Shown: positions 50,404 to 58,977 of the stretch, piece after piece
Position numbering within the stretch: the first letter of the stretch is position 1
How the letters are laid out: the number at the start of each line of letters is the position of its first letter
Assembly: GCF_004000255.1 (NCBI RefSeq)
Contig: NZ_RCIQ01000001.1
Span: forward strand, 248,001 to 312,000
Reading direction: 5' to 3'
DNA from: Nioella ostreopsis
GTDB lineage: Bacteria > Pseudomonadota > Alphaproteobacteria > Rhodobacterales > Rhodobacteraceae
DNA: 64,000 bases
Notes under the pieces: generated by a model
Seen by the model: only the letters and a program-made list of their open reading frames with translations
Database searches by the model: none
What the model was told of the DNA's origin: nothing
Made by a program: the position numbers and the translations under genes

Positions 50404-50880
50404 ATGGCCAAACACGACTACACCGCGCGGATCGTCTGGACGGGAAACCGGGGGCAGGGAACAGCCAGCTATCGCGGCTATGACCGGACCTGGAATGTCG
50501 AGACACCGGGCAAGCCGGTCATCAATTGTTCCAACGATCCGCTGCTTGGCGGCAACCCGGCCCTGCACAATCCCGAGGATATGCTGATCGCGGCCCTATC
50601 TGCCTGCCATATGCTGTGGTTCCTGCACCTGGCAAGTGATGCGGGGATCGTGGTGGACGGATACGAAGACGATCCGCTGGCCGTGGGGGAGAGCCTGCCA
50701 TCTGGTGCGGGCCGGTTCCTGTCGGCAACCCTGCGTCCCCGGATCACGCTGGCACCCGGCTCGGATCCAGAGGTGGCAGACAAGATCCACGCCCGAATTC
50801 ACGACGTTTGCTACATCGCCCGGTCCGTCAACTTCCCTGTCGCCTATGACGCGAGCTACACCGTCCGCCCCTCACCCTAA
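50404..50880 (+). CDS. OsmC-family peroxiredoxin-like protein
   Basis: 158 residues; start behind AAGGGGG. The OsmC fold shows NPEDMLIAALSACHMLWFLH with the first catalytic cysteine and DVCYIARSVNFPVAYDA with the second. Such proteins reduce organic hydroperoxides with thiols. It lies 60 bases after the cyclo-ligase gene and may be co-transcribed with it. Confidence 0.9.
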   Translation: MAKHDYTARIVWTGNRGQGTASYRGYDRTWNVETPGKPVINCSNDPLLGGNPALHNPEDMLIAALSACHMLWFLHLASDAGIVVDGYEDDPLAVGESLPSGAGRFLSATLRPRITLAPGSDPEVADKIHARIHDVCYIARSVNFPVAYDASYTVRPSP

Positions 50881-50935
50881 GGGGAATCGCAGCCGACCTC
50901 TTGCCGCCTCGCCGCGAACCGCCTAAGCCTTGGCC

Positions 50936-51760
50936 ATGAGATTGCTTTTTCTTGGCGATGTGATGGGGCGCGCGGGGCGTGCTGCGATCACCGATACCCT
51001 CCCCCGGCTGAAAACCGACTGGCGGCTCGACTTTGTCGTCGTCAATGGCGAAAACGCGACCTCGGGCCATGGCCTGTCGCAAGGCCATGCAGAAACAATG
51101 CTGGCCGCCGGGGTCGATTGCCTGACCCTTGGCGATCACGCCTTCGATCAGCGCGACATGCTGCAATTCATCGACAAGGAGCCGCGCATCGTGCGGCCGA
51201 TGAATTATGCCAAGACCGCGCCGGGCCGGGGCTTTCAGCTGTTCGAGGCCAGGGGTGGGCGCAAGGTGCTGGTGGTGCAGGCGCTTGGCCAGGTCTTCAT
51301 GAAGCGCCCCTTCTCGGACCCGTTTTCGGCGGTTGAGGGCGTGTTGCGGTCGCATCCGCTTGGTGGCTTGGCAAGTGCCATCATCATCGACATTCATTGC
51401 GAGGCAACCTCCGAGAAAATGGCCGTGGGTCATTTCTGCGACGGGCGTGCCAGCCTTGTTGTCGGCACCCATACCCATGTGCCCACTGGTGACGCGCAGA
51501 TCCTGCCCGGCGGCACCGCCTACCTGACCGATGCGGGCATGTGCGGCGATTACAACAGCGTCATCGGCATGGAAAAGGGCGAGCCCCTGCGCCGTTTCAT
51601 TACCGGAATGCCGAAGGACCGGTTTACCCCTGCGGCGGGTGAGGCCACATTATCGGGCGTTTTCGTCGAAACCGATGACAAGACCGGCAAGGCGCTGCGC
51701 GTGGCCCCGATCCGCATTGGCGGGCGATTGCAGCAGGCGGGTCCGGATGGCGCGCTCTGA
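50936..51760 (+). CDS. YmdB-like metallophosphoesterase (TIGR00282)
   Basis: 274 residues. MRLLFLGDVMGRAGRAAI, VVNGENATSGHGLS, TLGDHAFDQRDMLQFI, IDIHCEATSEKMAVG and VVGTHTHVPTGDAQIL are the dimetal phosphoesterase motifs of the YmdB family, which hydrolyses 2',3'-cyclic nucleotides in Bacillus. The ATG at 50936 gives the conserved N-terminus; a TTG two codons earlier is disregarded. The next gene starts before its stop (14-base overlap). Confidence 0.9.
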   Translation: MRLLFLGDVMGRAGRAAITDTLPRLKTDWRLDFVVVNGENATSGHGLSQGHAETMLAAGVDCLTLGDHAFDQRDMLQFIDKEPRIVRPMNYAKTAPGRGFQLFEARGGRKVLVVQALGQVFMKRPFSDPFSAVEGVLRSHPLGGLASAIIIDIHCEATSEKMAVGHFCDGRASLVVGTHTHVPTGDAQILPGGTAYLTDAGMCGDYNSVIGMEKGEPLRRFITGMPKDRFTPAAGEATLSGVFVETDDKTGKALRVAPIRIGGRLQQAGPDGAL

Positions 51761-52676
51761 AAAACTGTGGCTGGTGGCGGTGCTGCTGGTCTGCTCGCTC
51801 GGCTGGGGCATTTCCATCCCGATGAGCAAGATCGCGGTCAGCGAGGATTACCGCCATATCGGCATCATCTTCTGGCAGTTCGTCCTAGGGGCGATGGTTC
51901 TGGGCGTTATCAACCGGATGACCGGGCGGGGCCTGCCGACTGATCCGCGCGCCTTGCGCTTCTACCTGATCATTGCCCTCATTGGCACACTGCTGCCCAA
52001 TACGGCGAGCTACACGGCGGCCATTCATCTGCCCGGCGGCATCCTTGCGCTGTGCATTGCCACTGTGCCGATGCTGGCCTTCCCGATTGCGCTGGCCTGG
52101 GGCAATGACCGGTTTTCGCCTGCGCGGCTTGTGGGCCTCTGCCTTGGCCTTGCCGCCATTGCGCTGATCATGCTGCCGGACACCAGCCTGCCCGATCCTG
52201 CCATGCTGGTCTGGGTGCCCGTGGGGTTGATCGCCCCTGCCTTCTACGCCTTCGAAGGTAACTATGTGGCCCGCCACCAACCCGACAGCCTAGACGCGGT
52301 TCAGGTGCTTTTTGGTGCGTCGCTGGTGGGAATCGTGATCTCTCTGCCTATCGCGATTCTATCGGGTGAATGGATTTCCCCGCTGCCGCCCTACGGGTTG
52401 CCCGATCTGGCGGTGGTCATCTCCTCCGTCGCCCATGCGCTCAGCTATGCGGGCTATGTCTGGCTGGTCGGGCGCGGCGGGCCGGTCTTTGCGGTGCAGA
52501 TCTCCTACCTGGTCACCGGGTTCAGCGTGGGTTGGTCGTGGCTGCTGCTCGGGGAAACCTATTCGGCCTGGGTCTGGGGGGCGTTTGCCCTGATGCTGGC
52601 CGGTGTTGCGCTGGTGCAGCCGCGTGCAAAGGAAGCCCTTGCCGTTCCCCTGCCCGTCAACAATGATGGCCCCTGA
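51747..52676 (+). CDS. EamA/DMT-family transporter
   Basis: 309 residues, about ten membrane helices in two EamA repeats. LWLVAVLLVCSLGWGISIP begins the first; WLVGRGGPVFAVQISYLVTG and ALMLAGVALVQPRAK sit in the second. The substrate is unknown (metabolite or amino-acid export is common). The start is set inside the end of the phosphoesterase gene, implying translational coupling; the longer frame from 51531 is a shadow. Confidence 0.87.
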   Translation: MARSEKLWLVAVLLVCSLGWGISIPMSKIAVSEDYRHIGIIFWQFVLGAMVLGVINRMTGRGLPTDPRALRFYLIIALIGTLLPNTASYTAAIHLPGGILALCIATVPMLAFPIALAWGNDRFSPARLVGLCLGLAAIALIMLPDTSLPDPAMLVWVPVGLIAPAFYAFEGNYVARHQPDSLDAVQVLFGASLVGIVISLPIAILSGEWISPLPPYGLPDLAVVISSVAHALSYAGYVWLVGRGGPVFAVQISYLVTGFSVGWSWLLLGETYSAWVWGAFALMLAGVALVQPRAKEALAVPLPVNNDGP

Positions 52677-52697
52677 TCAATCGGGACGGGATCGCCG

Positions 52698-54476
52698 ATG
52701 CTTGCTGAGTTCCTATCGCCCACCATGCAAGGGGTTCTGACCCTCGGCGTCGTGGCCGTGATGTTCGTGCTGTTCGTGCGGGAAAGCTTCCCGGCAGAGG
52801 TGGTCGCCATCGCCGGGGCCGCCGCCTTGCTAGGGGCCGGGTTCCTGCCCTATGACGCGGCTTTGTCTGTCCTGTCCAACCCCGCGCCCTGGACCATTGC
52901 GGCGATGTTCATCGTGATGGGGGCCTTGGTACGCACCGGGGCACTGGCCAGCTTCACCCATCTGGCAGAAGCAAAGGCCAAGACCCAGCCCAAGACGGCT
53001 CTGGCGGCGCTGCTTGGCTTCGTTGTCATCGCCTCGGCCTTCGTGTCCAATACCCCCGTGGTGGTGGTCATGATCCCGGTCTTCGTGCAGATCGCCCGCT
53101 CGCTCGGGCGGCCCGCGTCGAAACTGCTGATCCCTCTGTCTTATGGCGCGATCATGGGGGGCACCCTGACCCTGATCGGGACCTCCACGAACCTGCTGGT
53201 CGATGGTGTGGCCCGTGCGCAGGGGCTGGACCCGTTCACGATCTTCGAGGTCACGCCGGTGGGCATCGTCGTGGTGATCTGGGGAATGCTCTACATGGCC
53301 CTGATCGGCCCGCGCCTGCTGCCTGACCGCAGTTCGATGGCTGATATGCTGTCAGGCCGCAAGAGGATGAAGTTCTTCACCGAGGTCGCCCTGCCAGAGG
53401 ATAGCGCCCTCATTGGCCAGAACGTCAACGAGGTGGACCTGTTCAAGCGCGAGGGCGTGCGGCTGATCGACGTGCTGCGCGGGGATGCCTCGCTCCGCCG
53501 CAATATGGCGAGCGTGTTGCTGGAGGCAGGCGACCGCGTGGTTTTGCGCACCGATATGGCCGAGGTTCTGGGGCTGCAGCAAAGCAAGGACCTGCGCACG
53601 GTGGACAAGCTGTCCTCCGTTCAGACCACGACGGTCGAAGTGCTGATTTCGCCCGGATGCCGCATGGTGGGCCGCTCGCTCGGCTCGCTGCGCCTGCGGC
53701 GGCGTTACGGTGTTTACCCGCTGGCCGTGCATCGGCGGAATCAGAATATCGGGCGGCAGCTGGATGAATTGATCGTGCAGGTGGGCGATACCCTGTTGCT
53801 GGAGGGCGATCCCGCCGACATCCAGCGCCTTGCCGCCGATATGGACCTTGTCGACATCACCGCCCCGACCGAACGCGCCTATCGCCGGGGACATGCACCG
53901 ATTGCCTTCGCCGCAATGGTGGGGATCGTGGCCTTCGCAGGGCTTGGCGTGGCCCCCATCTTCCTGCTGTCGGTGCTGGCCGTCGCGGTCGTTCTGATCA
54001 CCCGTTGCATCGACGCGGAAGAGGCGTTTTCGTTTATCGACGGGCGCTTACTGGCGCTGATCTTCGCCATGCTCGCCATCGGGGCCGCATTGGAACACAC
54101 CGGCGCGGTGGAGCTGATCGTGACCACGCTGGCCCCATGGCTCGGCGACCTGCCGCCCTTCGTGCTGGTCTGGGTGATCTACCTGATCACCTCTGTCCTG
54201 ACCGAGCTTGTGTCGAACAATGCCGTGGCCGTGGTGATCACGCCGGTAGCCATCGGCCTTGGCACCGCCATCGGCGTCGACCCGCGCCCGCTGGTCATTG
54301 CGGTGATGATTGCCGCCTCGGCCAGTTTCGCCACGCCAATTGGCTACCAGACGAACATGCTGGTTTACGGTCCCGGTGGCTATCGCTTCACCGATTTCAT
54401 GAAGATCGGCATCCCCCTGAACCTGAGCCTTGGCATTGTCGTCAGCCTCGTCATCCCGCTGATCTGGGCGCTGTGA
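52698..54476 (+). CDS. SLC13-family anion symporter with TrkA-C domains
   Basis: 592 residues. Two blocks of membrane helices flank two cytoplasmic RCK_C/TrkA-C domains (about residues 215-395, including LIGQNVNEVDLFKREGVRLI and MVGRSLGSLRLRRRYGVYPL). The SNT-type motifs FVSNTPVVVVMIPV and TLIGTSTNLLV, and later LVSNNAVAVVITPVAI, coordinate sodium and anion. It likely moves sulfate or a dicarboxylate. A second, similar transporter is encoded on the minus strand at 55344-57119. Confidence 0.88.
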   Translation: MLAEFLSPTMQGVLTLGVVAVMFVLFVRESFPAEVVAIAGAAALLGAGFLPYDAALSVLSNPAPWTIAAMFIVMGALVRTGALASFTHLAEAKAKTQPKTALAALLGFVVIASAFVSNTPVVVVMIPVFVQIARSLGRPASKLLIPLSYGAIMGGTLTLIGTSTNLLVDGVARAQGLDPFTIFEVTPVGIVVVIWGMLYMALIGPRLLPDRSSMADMLSGRKRMKFFTEVALPEDSALIGQNVNEVDLFKREGVRLIDVLRGDASLRRNMASVLLEAGDRVVLRTDMAEVLGLQQSKDLRTVDKLSSVQTTTVEVLISPGCRMVGRSLGSLRLRRRYGVYPLAVHRRNQNIGRQLDELIVQVGDTLLLEGDPADIQRLAADMDLVDITAPTERAYRRGHAPIAFAAMVGIVAFAGLGVAPIFLLSVLAVAVVLITRCIDAEEAFSFIDGRLLALIFAMLAIGAALEHTGAVELIVTTLAPWLGDLPPFVLVWVIYLITSVLTELVSNNAVAVVITPVAIGLGTAIGVDPRPLVIAVMIAASASFATPIGYQTNMLVYGPGGYRFTDFMKIGIPLNLSLGIVVSLVIPLIWAL

Positions 54477-54486
54477 GGGCGCTGCC

Positions 54487-55347
54487 GTGAGCGACTACGC
54501 CAAGGGCCTGTGGCTCACCCTGACCGGCGTGCTGATCCTGTCGCCGGACGTGCTGCTGATCCGGCTGGCGGGGCTGCCGGAATGGACGCTGATGTTCTGG
54601 CGCGGGGCAGGCATGGGTGGGATGATCGCGCTTTGGTTGCTTCTGAGTCAGGGGCGTGGGGCGATTGCAGCATTCAAGGGTGTAGGTCTGGCCGGGTTGG
54701 CGATTGGGCTGAGCTACACCATTGGAAATGTGAGTTTCCTCTACTCGGTCGGCCACACGCTTGCAGCCAACACGCTCTTTATCCTCGCTACGATGCCGGT
54801 CTTTTCGGCTTTGATCGCCCGCTTCGTCCTGGGCCAGCCGGTGCCGGGGCGCACATGGGCCACCATCGGGGCGGTTCTGGTGGGGATCGCCCTGATCGCC
54901 ATGGGCAGCGCAGGCGGAGGGCAGGGGGACCTCTTGGGCGACCTTGCGGCCATGGTCACGGCGCTGTCCTGGGCGGTGATCTTTGCCATCGTCGGGCAGA
55001 AGCGGACGTTTTCGATGGTGCCTGCCATGTCCATCGCGGGGTTCTTCGCCATGTTCGTCTCGCTGTTTCTGGCGCCGGGCCTGTCGGTTCCCGCCACCTC
55101 GGTCCCCTTCGTGGCGCTGATCGCGCTGATCGTCACACCGGGGGCCACCGCCCTGCTCAGCCTTGGCCCGCGCTACCTGCCACCGGCTGACGTCTCGCTG
55201 ATCATGCTGCTGGAGGCGGTCTTTGGTCCGCTGCTGGTCTGGCTGGTGCTGGCGGAATTTCCCGGTGCCTGGACATTGGCAGGTGGGGCCGTGGTGCTTG
55301 GCGCGCTGACGCTGAATAACCTCGCCGGGCTGCGTGAGAGGCGTTAG
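54487..55347 (+). CDS. EamA/DMT-family transporter
   Basis: 286 residues, about ten helices. LWLTLTGVLILSPDVLLIRL and a C-terminal AGGAVVLGALTLNNL are typical of the family. It begins 11 bases after the SLC13 gene, so the two belong to one operon with the preceding DMT. Its stop overlaps the stop of the convergent second SLC13 gene by four bases. Substrate unknown. Confidence 0.87.
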   Translation: MSDYAKGLWLTLTGVLILSPDVLLIRLAGLPEWTLMFWRGAGMGGMIALWLLLSQGRGAIAAFKGVGLAGLAIGLSYTIGNVSFLYSVGHTLAANTLFILATMPVFSALIARFVLGQPVPGRTWATIGAVLVGIALIAMGSAGGGQGDLLGDLAAMVTALSWAVIFAIVGQKRTFSMVPAMSIAGFFAMFVSLFLAPGLSVPATSVPFVALIALIVTPGATALLSLGPRYLPPADVSLIMLLEAVFGPLLVWLVLAEFPGAWTLAGGAVVLGALTLNNLAGLRERR

Positions 55348-57119
55348 AGCGGCCAGACCAGCAGGATGGTGGGGATCGAGACGCCGATCACGATGATCTC
55401 CAGCGGCAGGCCCATGCGCCAGTAGTCGCCGAAGCCGTAGCCGCCGGGGCCGAGTACCAGCGTGTTGTTCTTGTGCCCGATGGGCGTCAGGAAGGCGGCC
55501 GAGGCTGCGACCGCCACCGCCATCAGGAACGGGTCGGGGTTGACCTCCAGCGTCTCTGCCATGCGAATGCCGACGGGGGCCGCAACGATGGCCGTGGCGG
55601 TGTTGTTCAGCACGTCGCTGAGCGTCATGGTCACCACCATCAACAGCGTCAGCGTGCCCCAGGCGGGCCAGCCTGCGCTGATCGACACAAGACCCTGCGC
55701 CAGCAATTCGGTGCCGCCGGAGGATTCCAACGCCGCGCCGAGCGGGATCATGGAGCCAAGGAGCACCACCACCGGCCACTCGATATGGTCATAGACCTCC
55801 GCCAGCGGCAAAATCTTGAACAGCACATAAGCCACCACCACGATCCCGAGCGCAATCGGCAGATAGACCAGCCCGAGCGAGGCGGCGATAACAGCGCCCG
55901 CGAAAAAGCCGATGGCGGCCCAGGTCTTGCTGTCGCGTGTCACCGCCAGGCCCCGGTCGGCCAGGACCAGCCCGCCGAGCCAGTCCACCACATCCTCGCC
56001 GGTGTCCGATGGCGTCAGCAAGAGCAGGATGTCGCCGGGTTCGATCACGGTCTGACGCAGGCGCTTCGTCATCCGCTGGCCCTTGCGGGAAATCCCCATC
56101 AGAACGGTGCGCTTGCGCCAGCCAAGCCCGATGGCCTGCGCGGTCCGGCCCGCGATGCGGCTGCTGTCGGTCACCACCATCTCGATCAGGCTGACCCCGT
56201 CGCCCACGGCATCCTCGATCGGGTGGCCTTCCGGGGCAAAGTCGAGCTTCAGCGCGGTGCGGAATTCATCGAGCGCATCGGGGGCCGCCTCCAGCACCAG
56301 GATATCGCCCGCTTTCAGCACCAGATTCCGACCGGTGCCAAAGCGCCGCTTGCCGTCGCGCACAAGGCCCAGGATCGCCACATCGGCCTTTTCCGCAGGT
56401 TCCAGCAGGTCACGCAGGCGGGTGTCCACCAATTTGCTGTCCTCGGGGATGGTGAGCTCGGAAATGTAGGGCTCCAGCTCGCCAAGGGCATCGCCCCCCA
56501 CGCCGGAATCGCGGGTCGGGATCAGGCGCCAGCCGATAAGGGCCACGAAGGCGAGACCGGCAATGGCGGCCGCCCCACCGACCGGGGCGAAATCGAACAT
56601 GCCGAAAGACTCGCCGAGAGATTCCTCGCGGATCGCGGCGATGATGATATTGGGGGGCGTGCCGATCAGCGTTGCCATGCCGCCGAGGATCGTCGCGAAG
56701 GAGAGCGGCATCAACGACAGACCGGGGCTGCGGCCTGCCTTGCGGGCGGTGGCGATATCGACGGGCATCAGCAGCGCCAGCGCTGCCACGTTGTTCATGA
56801 AGGCCGACAGCACGCCGCCCACGCCGCCCATGATCGCGATATGGGCGCCAAGCGAGCGGCTGGCATCGACCAGCGTGCGGGTGATCAGGAAGACCGCGCC
56901 GGATCGGACCAGACCGGCAGAGACCACCAGCACCAGCGCCACGACCAGCGTGGCGGGGTGGCCGAAGCCTGCGAAAGCGTCGCTTGCCGGGACCAGCCCA
57001 AGGACAACCGCCACCATCAGTGCCCCGAATGCCACGAGGTCATAGCGGAACCTGCCCCAGAGCAGAAGGCCGAAGACGACGCCGAAAAGCGAAAACAGAA
57101 GGATCTGGTCAGTGGTCAT
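55344..57119 (-). CDS. SLC13-family anion symporter with TrkA-C domains
   Basis: 591 residues, same architecture as the protein at 52698: helices, two TrkA-C domains (about 215-390, with LVDTRLRDLLEPAEKADVAI), then helices. NVAALALLMPVDIA, TLIGTPPNIIIAAIREE and DVLNNTATAIVAAPVGI are the transport motifs; the second differs from the other paralogue (TPPN versus TSTN), suggesting a different anion. Divergent in sequence, so not a recent duplication. It faces the DMT gene. Confidence 0.88.
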   Translation of the reverse strand: MTTDQILLFSLFGVVFGLLLWGRFRYDLVAFGALMVAVVLGLVPASDAFAGFGHPATLVVALVLVVSAGLVRSGAVFLITRTLVDASRSLGAHIAIMGGVGGVLSAFMNNVAALALLMPVDIATARKAGRSPGLSLMPLSFATILGGMATLIGTPPNIIIAAIREESLGESFGMFDFAPVGGAAAIAGLAFVALIGWRLIPTRDSGVGGDALGELEPYISELTIPEDSKLVDTRLRDLLEPAEKADVAILGLVRDGKRRFGTGRNLVLKAGDILVLEAAPDALDEFRTALKLDFAPEGHPIEDAVGDGVSLIEMVVTDSSRIAGRTAQAIGLGWRKRTVLMGISRKGQRMTKRLRQTVIEPGDILLLLTPSDTGEDVVDWLGGLVLADRGLAVTRDSKTWAAIGFFAGAVIAASLGLVYLPIALGIVVVAYVLFKILPLAEVYDHIEWPVVVLLGSMIPLGAALESSGGTELLAQGLVSISAGWPAWGTLTLLMVVTMTLSDVLNNTATAIVAAPVGIRMAETLEVNPDPFLMAVAVAASAAFLTPIGHKNNTLVLGPGGYGFGDYWRMGLPLEIIVIGVSIPTILLVWPL

Positions 57120-57158
57120 GGCGCAGTCTTACCGCGCCATGACCGGGGCGTCACGGGG

Positions 57159-57902
57159 TCAGATGAACTCTGCCGTGGGGCCGGGGCGGGCATTGGCGAC
57201 AGCCAGCGCGTCGCTGAGCGCGATGGACTTGTCGAAGAGCGCCCGGCCAATGATCGCGCCAGAAATGTGCTGGACATATTTCAGACGTGCGATGTCATCG
57301 AGGCTGCGCGACAGGCCGCGCACAATCACCGGGGACCGCGCGCCATCGGCCAGTTGCGAGATCATGCCGAGCGAGCCATCGCTATCGGCGATATCGGAAT
57401 CGATATCGGTCACGATGAAGGCCGCCAGCGGATCGTCATCGAATGCGGCCATGAAATCGGCAGGCGTAATCGCTGCGGTGTCGCGCCAGCCATTGGTCAT
57501 CAGCTGGCCCTGGAACACATCAACGGCCACGACGATCTGGTCGGGGAAACGCTTGGCCGCCTGCTTGACGATATCGGGGTTCTGCGCGGCAAGCGAGCTG
57601 ACGACGATCCGGCCCGCGCCCTTGTCGATCCACTTGGCAATGGAATCGAGGCTGCGGAAGCCGCCGCCGAGTTGCACAGGAATGCCGGAATGAAGAATGA
57701 TCTCTTCGATGATGCTGGCATTGCCATCACCGCCGACGACCCAATCCAGATCGGTCACATGCATCCATTCCGCCCCGTCGGCGGCAAAGCCCTTGGCCTT
57801 GGCGATCGGGTCGACATGCCAGATCTGCGGTTCTTCGATACGGCCACGATGCAAGGAGACGCAGCGGCCGTTCTGCAGTTCGATTGTGGGGTAGATCATC
57901 AT
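57159..57902 (-). CDS. HisA-like TIM-barrel paralogue
   Basis: 247 residues. The half-barrel repeats are recognisable ([51 protein letters not shown]). In HisA the first strand reads PAIDLKDG, with the aspartate acting as catalytic acid/base; here it is PTIELQNG, so Asp is Glu and Lys is Gln, and the following phosphate-loop region is also altered. No other his genes are nearby. It may be a specialised or inactive paralogue rather than the histidine enzyme. A second Met start at 57899 is possible. Confidence 0.7.
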   Translation of the reverse strand: MMIYPTIELQNGRCVSLHRGRIEEPQIWHVDPIAKAKGFAADGAEWMHVTDLDWVVGGDGNASIIEEIILHSGIPVQLGGGFRSLDSIAKWIDKGAGRIVVSSLAAQNPDIVKQAAKRFPDQIVVAVDVFQGQLMTNGWRDTAAITPADFMAAFDDDPLAAFIVTDIDSDIADSDGSLGMISQLADGARSPVIVRGLSRSLDDIARLKYVQHISGAIIGRALFDKSIALSDALAVANARPGPTAEFI

Positions 57903-58069
57903 GGGTCAGGTCCTCCCGGTGGGTCTGGGCAACACATAGCCGACTCGGGTGCGGGACGTGGTGTTTGAAAACGGCATTCGCGCGATCCATGGCGTCGCGA
58001 AACCCCGCTTGCGTGTCCCCTCTGGCTTGCAGTAGAACCGCGCCGATCAAGTATTTCAGGAGAAGCGTG

Positions 58070-58816
58070 ATGGCAGGCCATTCAAAATGGGCGAACATCC
58101 AGCATCGCAAGGGCCGTCAGGATGCGTTGCGGTCCAAGCTGTTTTCCAAGCTGGCCAAGGAAATCACCGTGGCCGCCAAGATGGGTGACCCCGACCCGGA
58201 CAAGAACCCGCGCCTGCGGCTGGCGGTCAAGGAAGCCAAGTCGCAATCCGTCCCCAAGGACGTGATCCAGCGCGCGATTGACAAGTCTCAGGCCGCGGGC
58301 GGGGATGACTACGAGGAAATCCGCTATGAGGGCTATGGCCCGGGCGGCGTTGCCGTGATCGTCGAGGCGATGACCGACAACCGCAACCGCACCGCCTCCA
58401 CCGTGCGCTCGACCTTTGGCAAGCATGGCGGCAATCTGGGTGAAACCGGCTCCGTGTCCTTCATGTTCGAACGCAAGGGCGAGATTATCTACCCCCTGTC
58501 CGCCGGCGATGAAGACACCGTGATGGAAGCCGCGATCGAAGCGGGTGCCGAGAACGTGGAGACCAACGAGGAAAACCACGTGATCACCTGCGCCGATACC
58601 GATCTGAACGAGGTCTCGACCGCACTGGAAGAGACTTTGGGTGAATCGGAAACCGCCAAGCTGATCTGGCAGCCCACCACCACCACCGAGCTGGATCTCG
58701 ATGGCGCGCAGAAGCTGATGAAGCTGATCGAGATCCTGGAAGACGATGACGACGTGCAGCGCGTCACCGCGAATTTCGAGATCTCGGACGAGGTGATGGA
58801 GCAGCTTGCGGGGTGA
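58070..58816 (+). CDS. yebC: YebC/PmpR-family protein
   Basis: 248 residues. The N-terminus [15 protein letters not shown] and ESNNRNRT-like [15 protein letters not shown] are family hallmarks; [14 protein letters not shown] follows. Described as a transcription factor and, more recently for relatives, as a translation factor at proline stretches. The ribosome site is CAGGAG. A strong hairpin terminator follows 24 bases later. Confidence 0.95.
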   Translation: MAGHSKWANIQHRKGRQDALRSKLFSKLAKEITVAAKMGDPDPDKNPRLRLAVKEAKSQSVPKDVIQRAIDKSQAAGGDDYEEIRYEGYGPGGVAVIVEAMTDNRNRTASTVRSTFGKHGGNLGETGSVSFMFERKGEIIYPLSAGDEDTVMEAAIEAGAENVETNEENHVITCADTDLNEVSTALEETLGESETAKLIWQPTTTTELDLDGAQKLMKLIEILEDDDDVQRVTANFEISDEVMEQLAG

Positions 58817-58840
58817 CCCGACAGGCACGAAGAGCATCAC

Positions 58841-58876
58841 GGAAGCGCCCGCCAATTGGTGGGCGCTTCCTGTTTC
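58841..58876 (+). terminator. Terminator after yebC
   Basis: GGAAGCGCCCGCC / GGTGGGCGCTTCC, a 13-bp stem with one G-T pair and an AATT loop, followed by TGTTTCC. It lies 24 bases after the stop. Confidence 0.85.
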
Positions 58877-58977
58877 CGGCGATCGGTTCGGGTCGGCCCG
58901 CAGACGTGTTTCCTTGCGTGGGGCCATAGGCTGAGCTAGTCCACGAACTGGACCCAATCGCAGATCAGGACCCGCCG

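Noticed and set aside
55473-57968. 831-residue plus-strand frame
   Set aside because: Runs antisense through the SLC13 gene and into the HisA-like gene; low-complexity, no domains.
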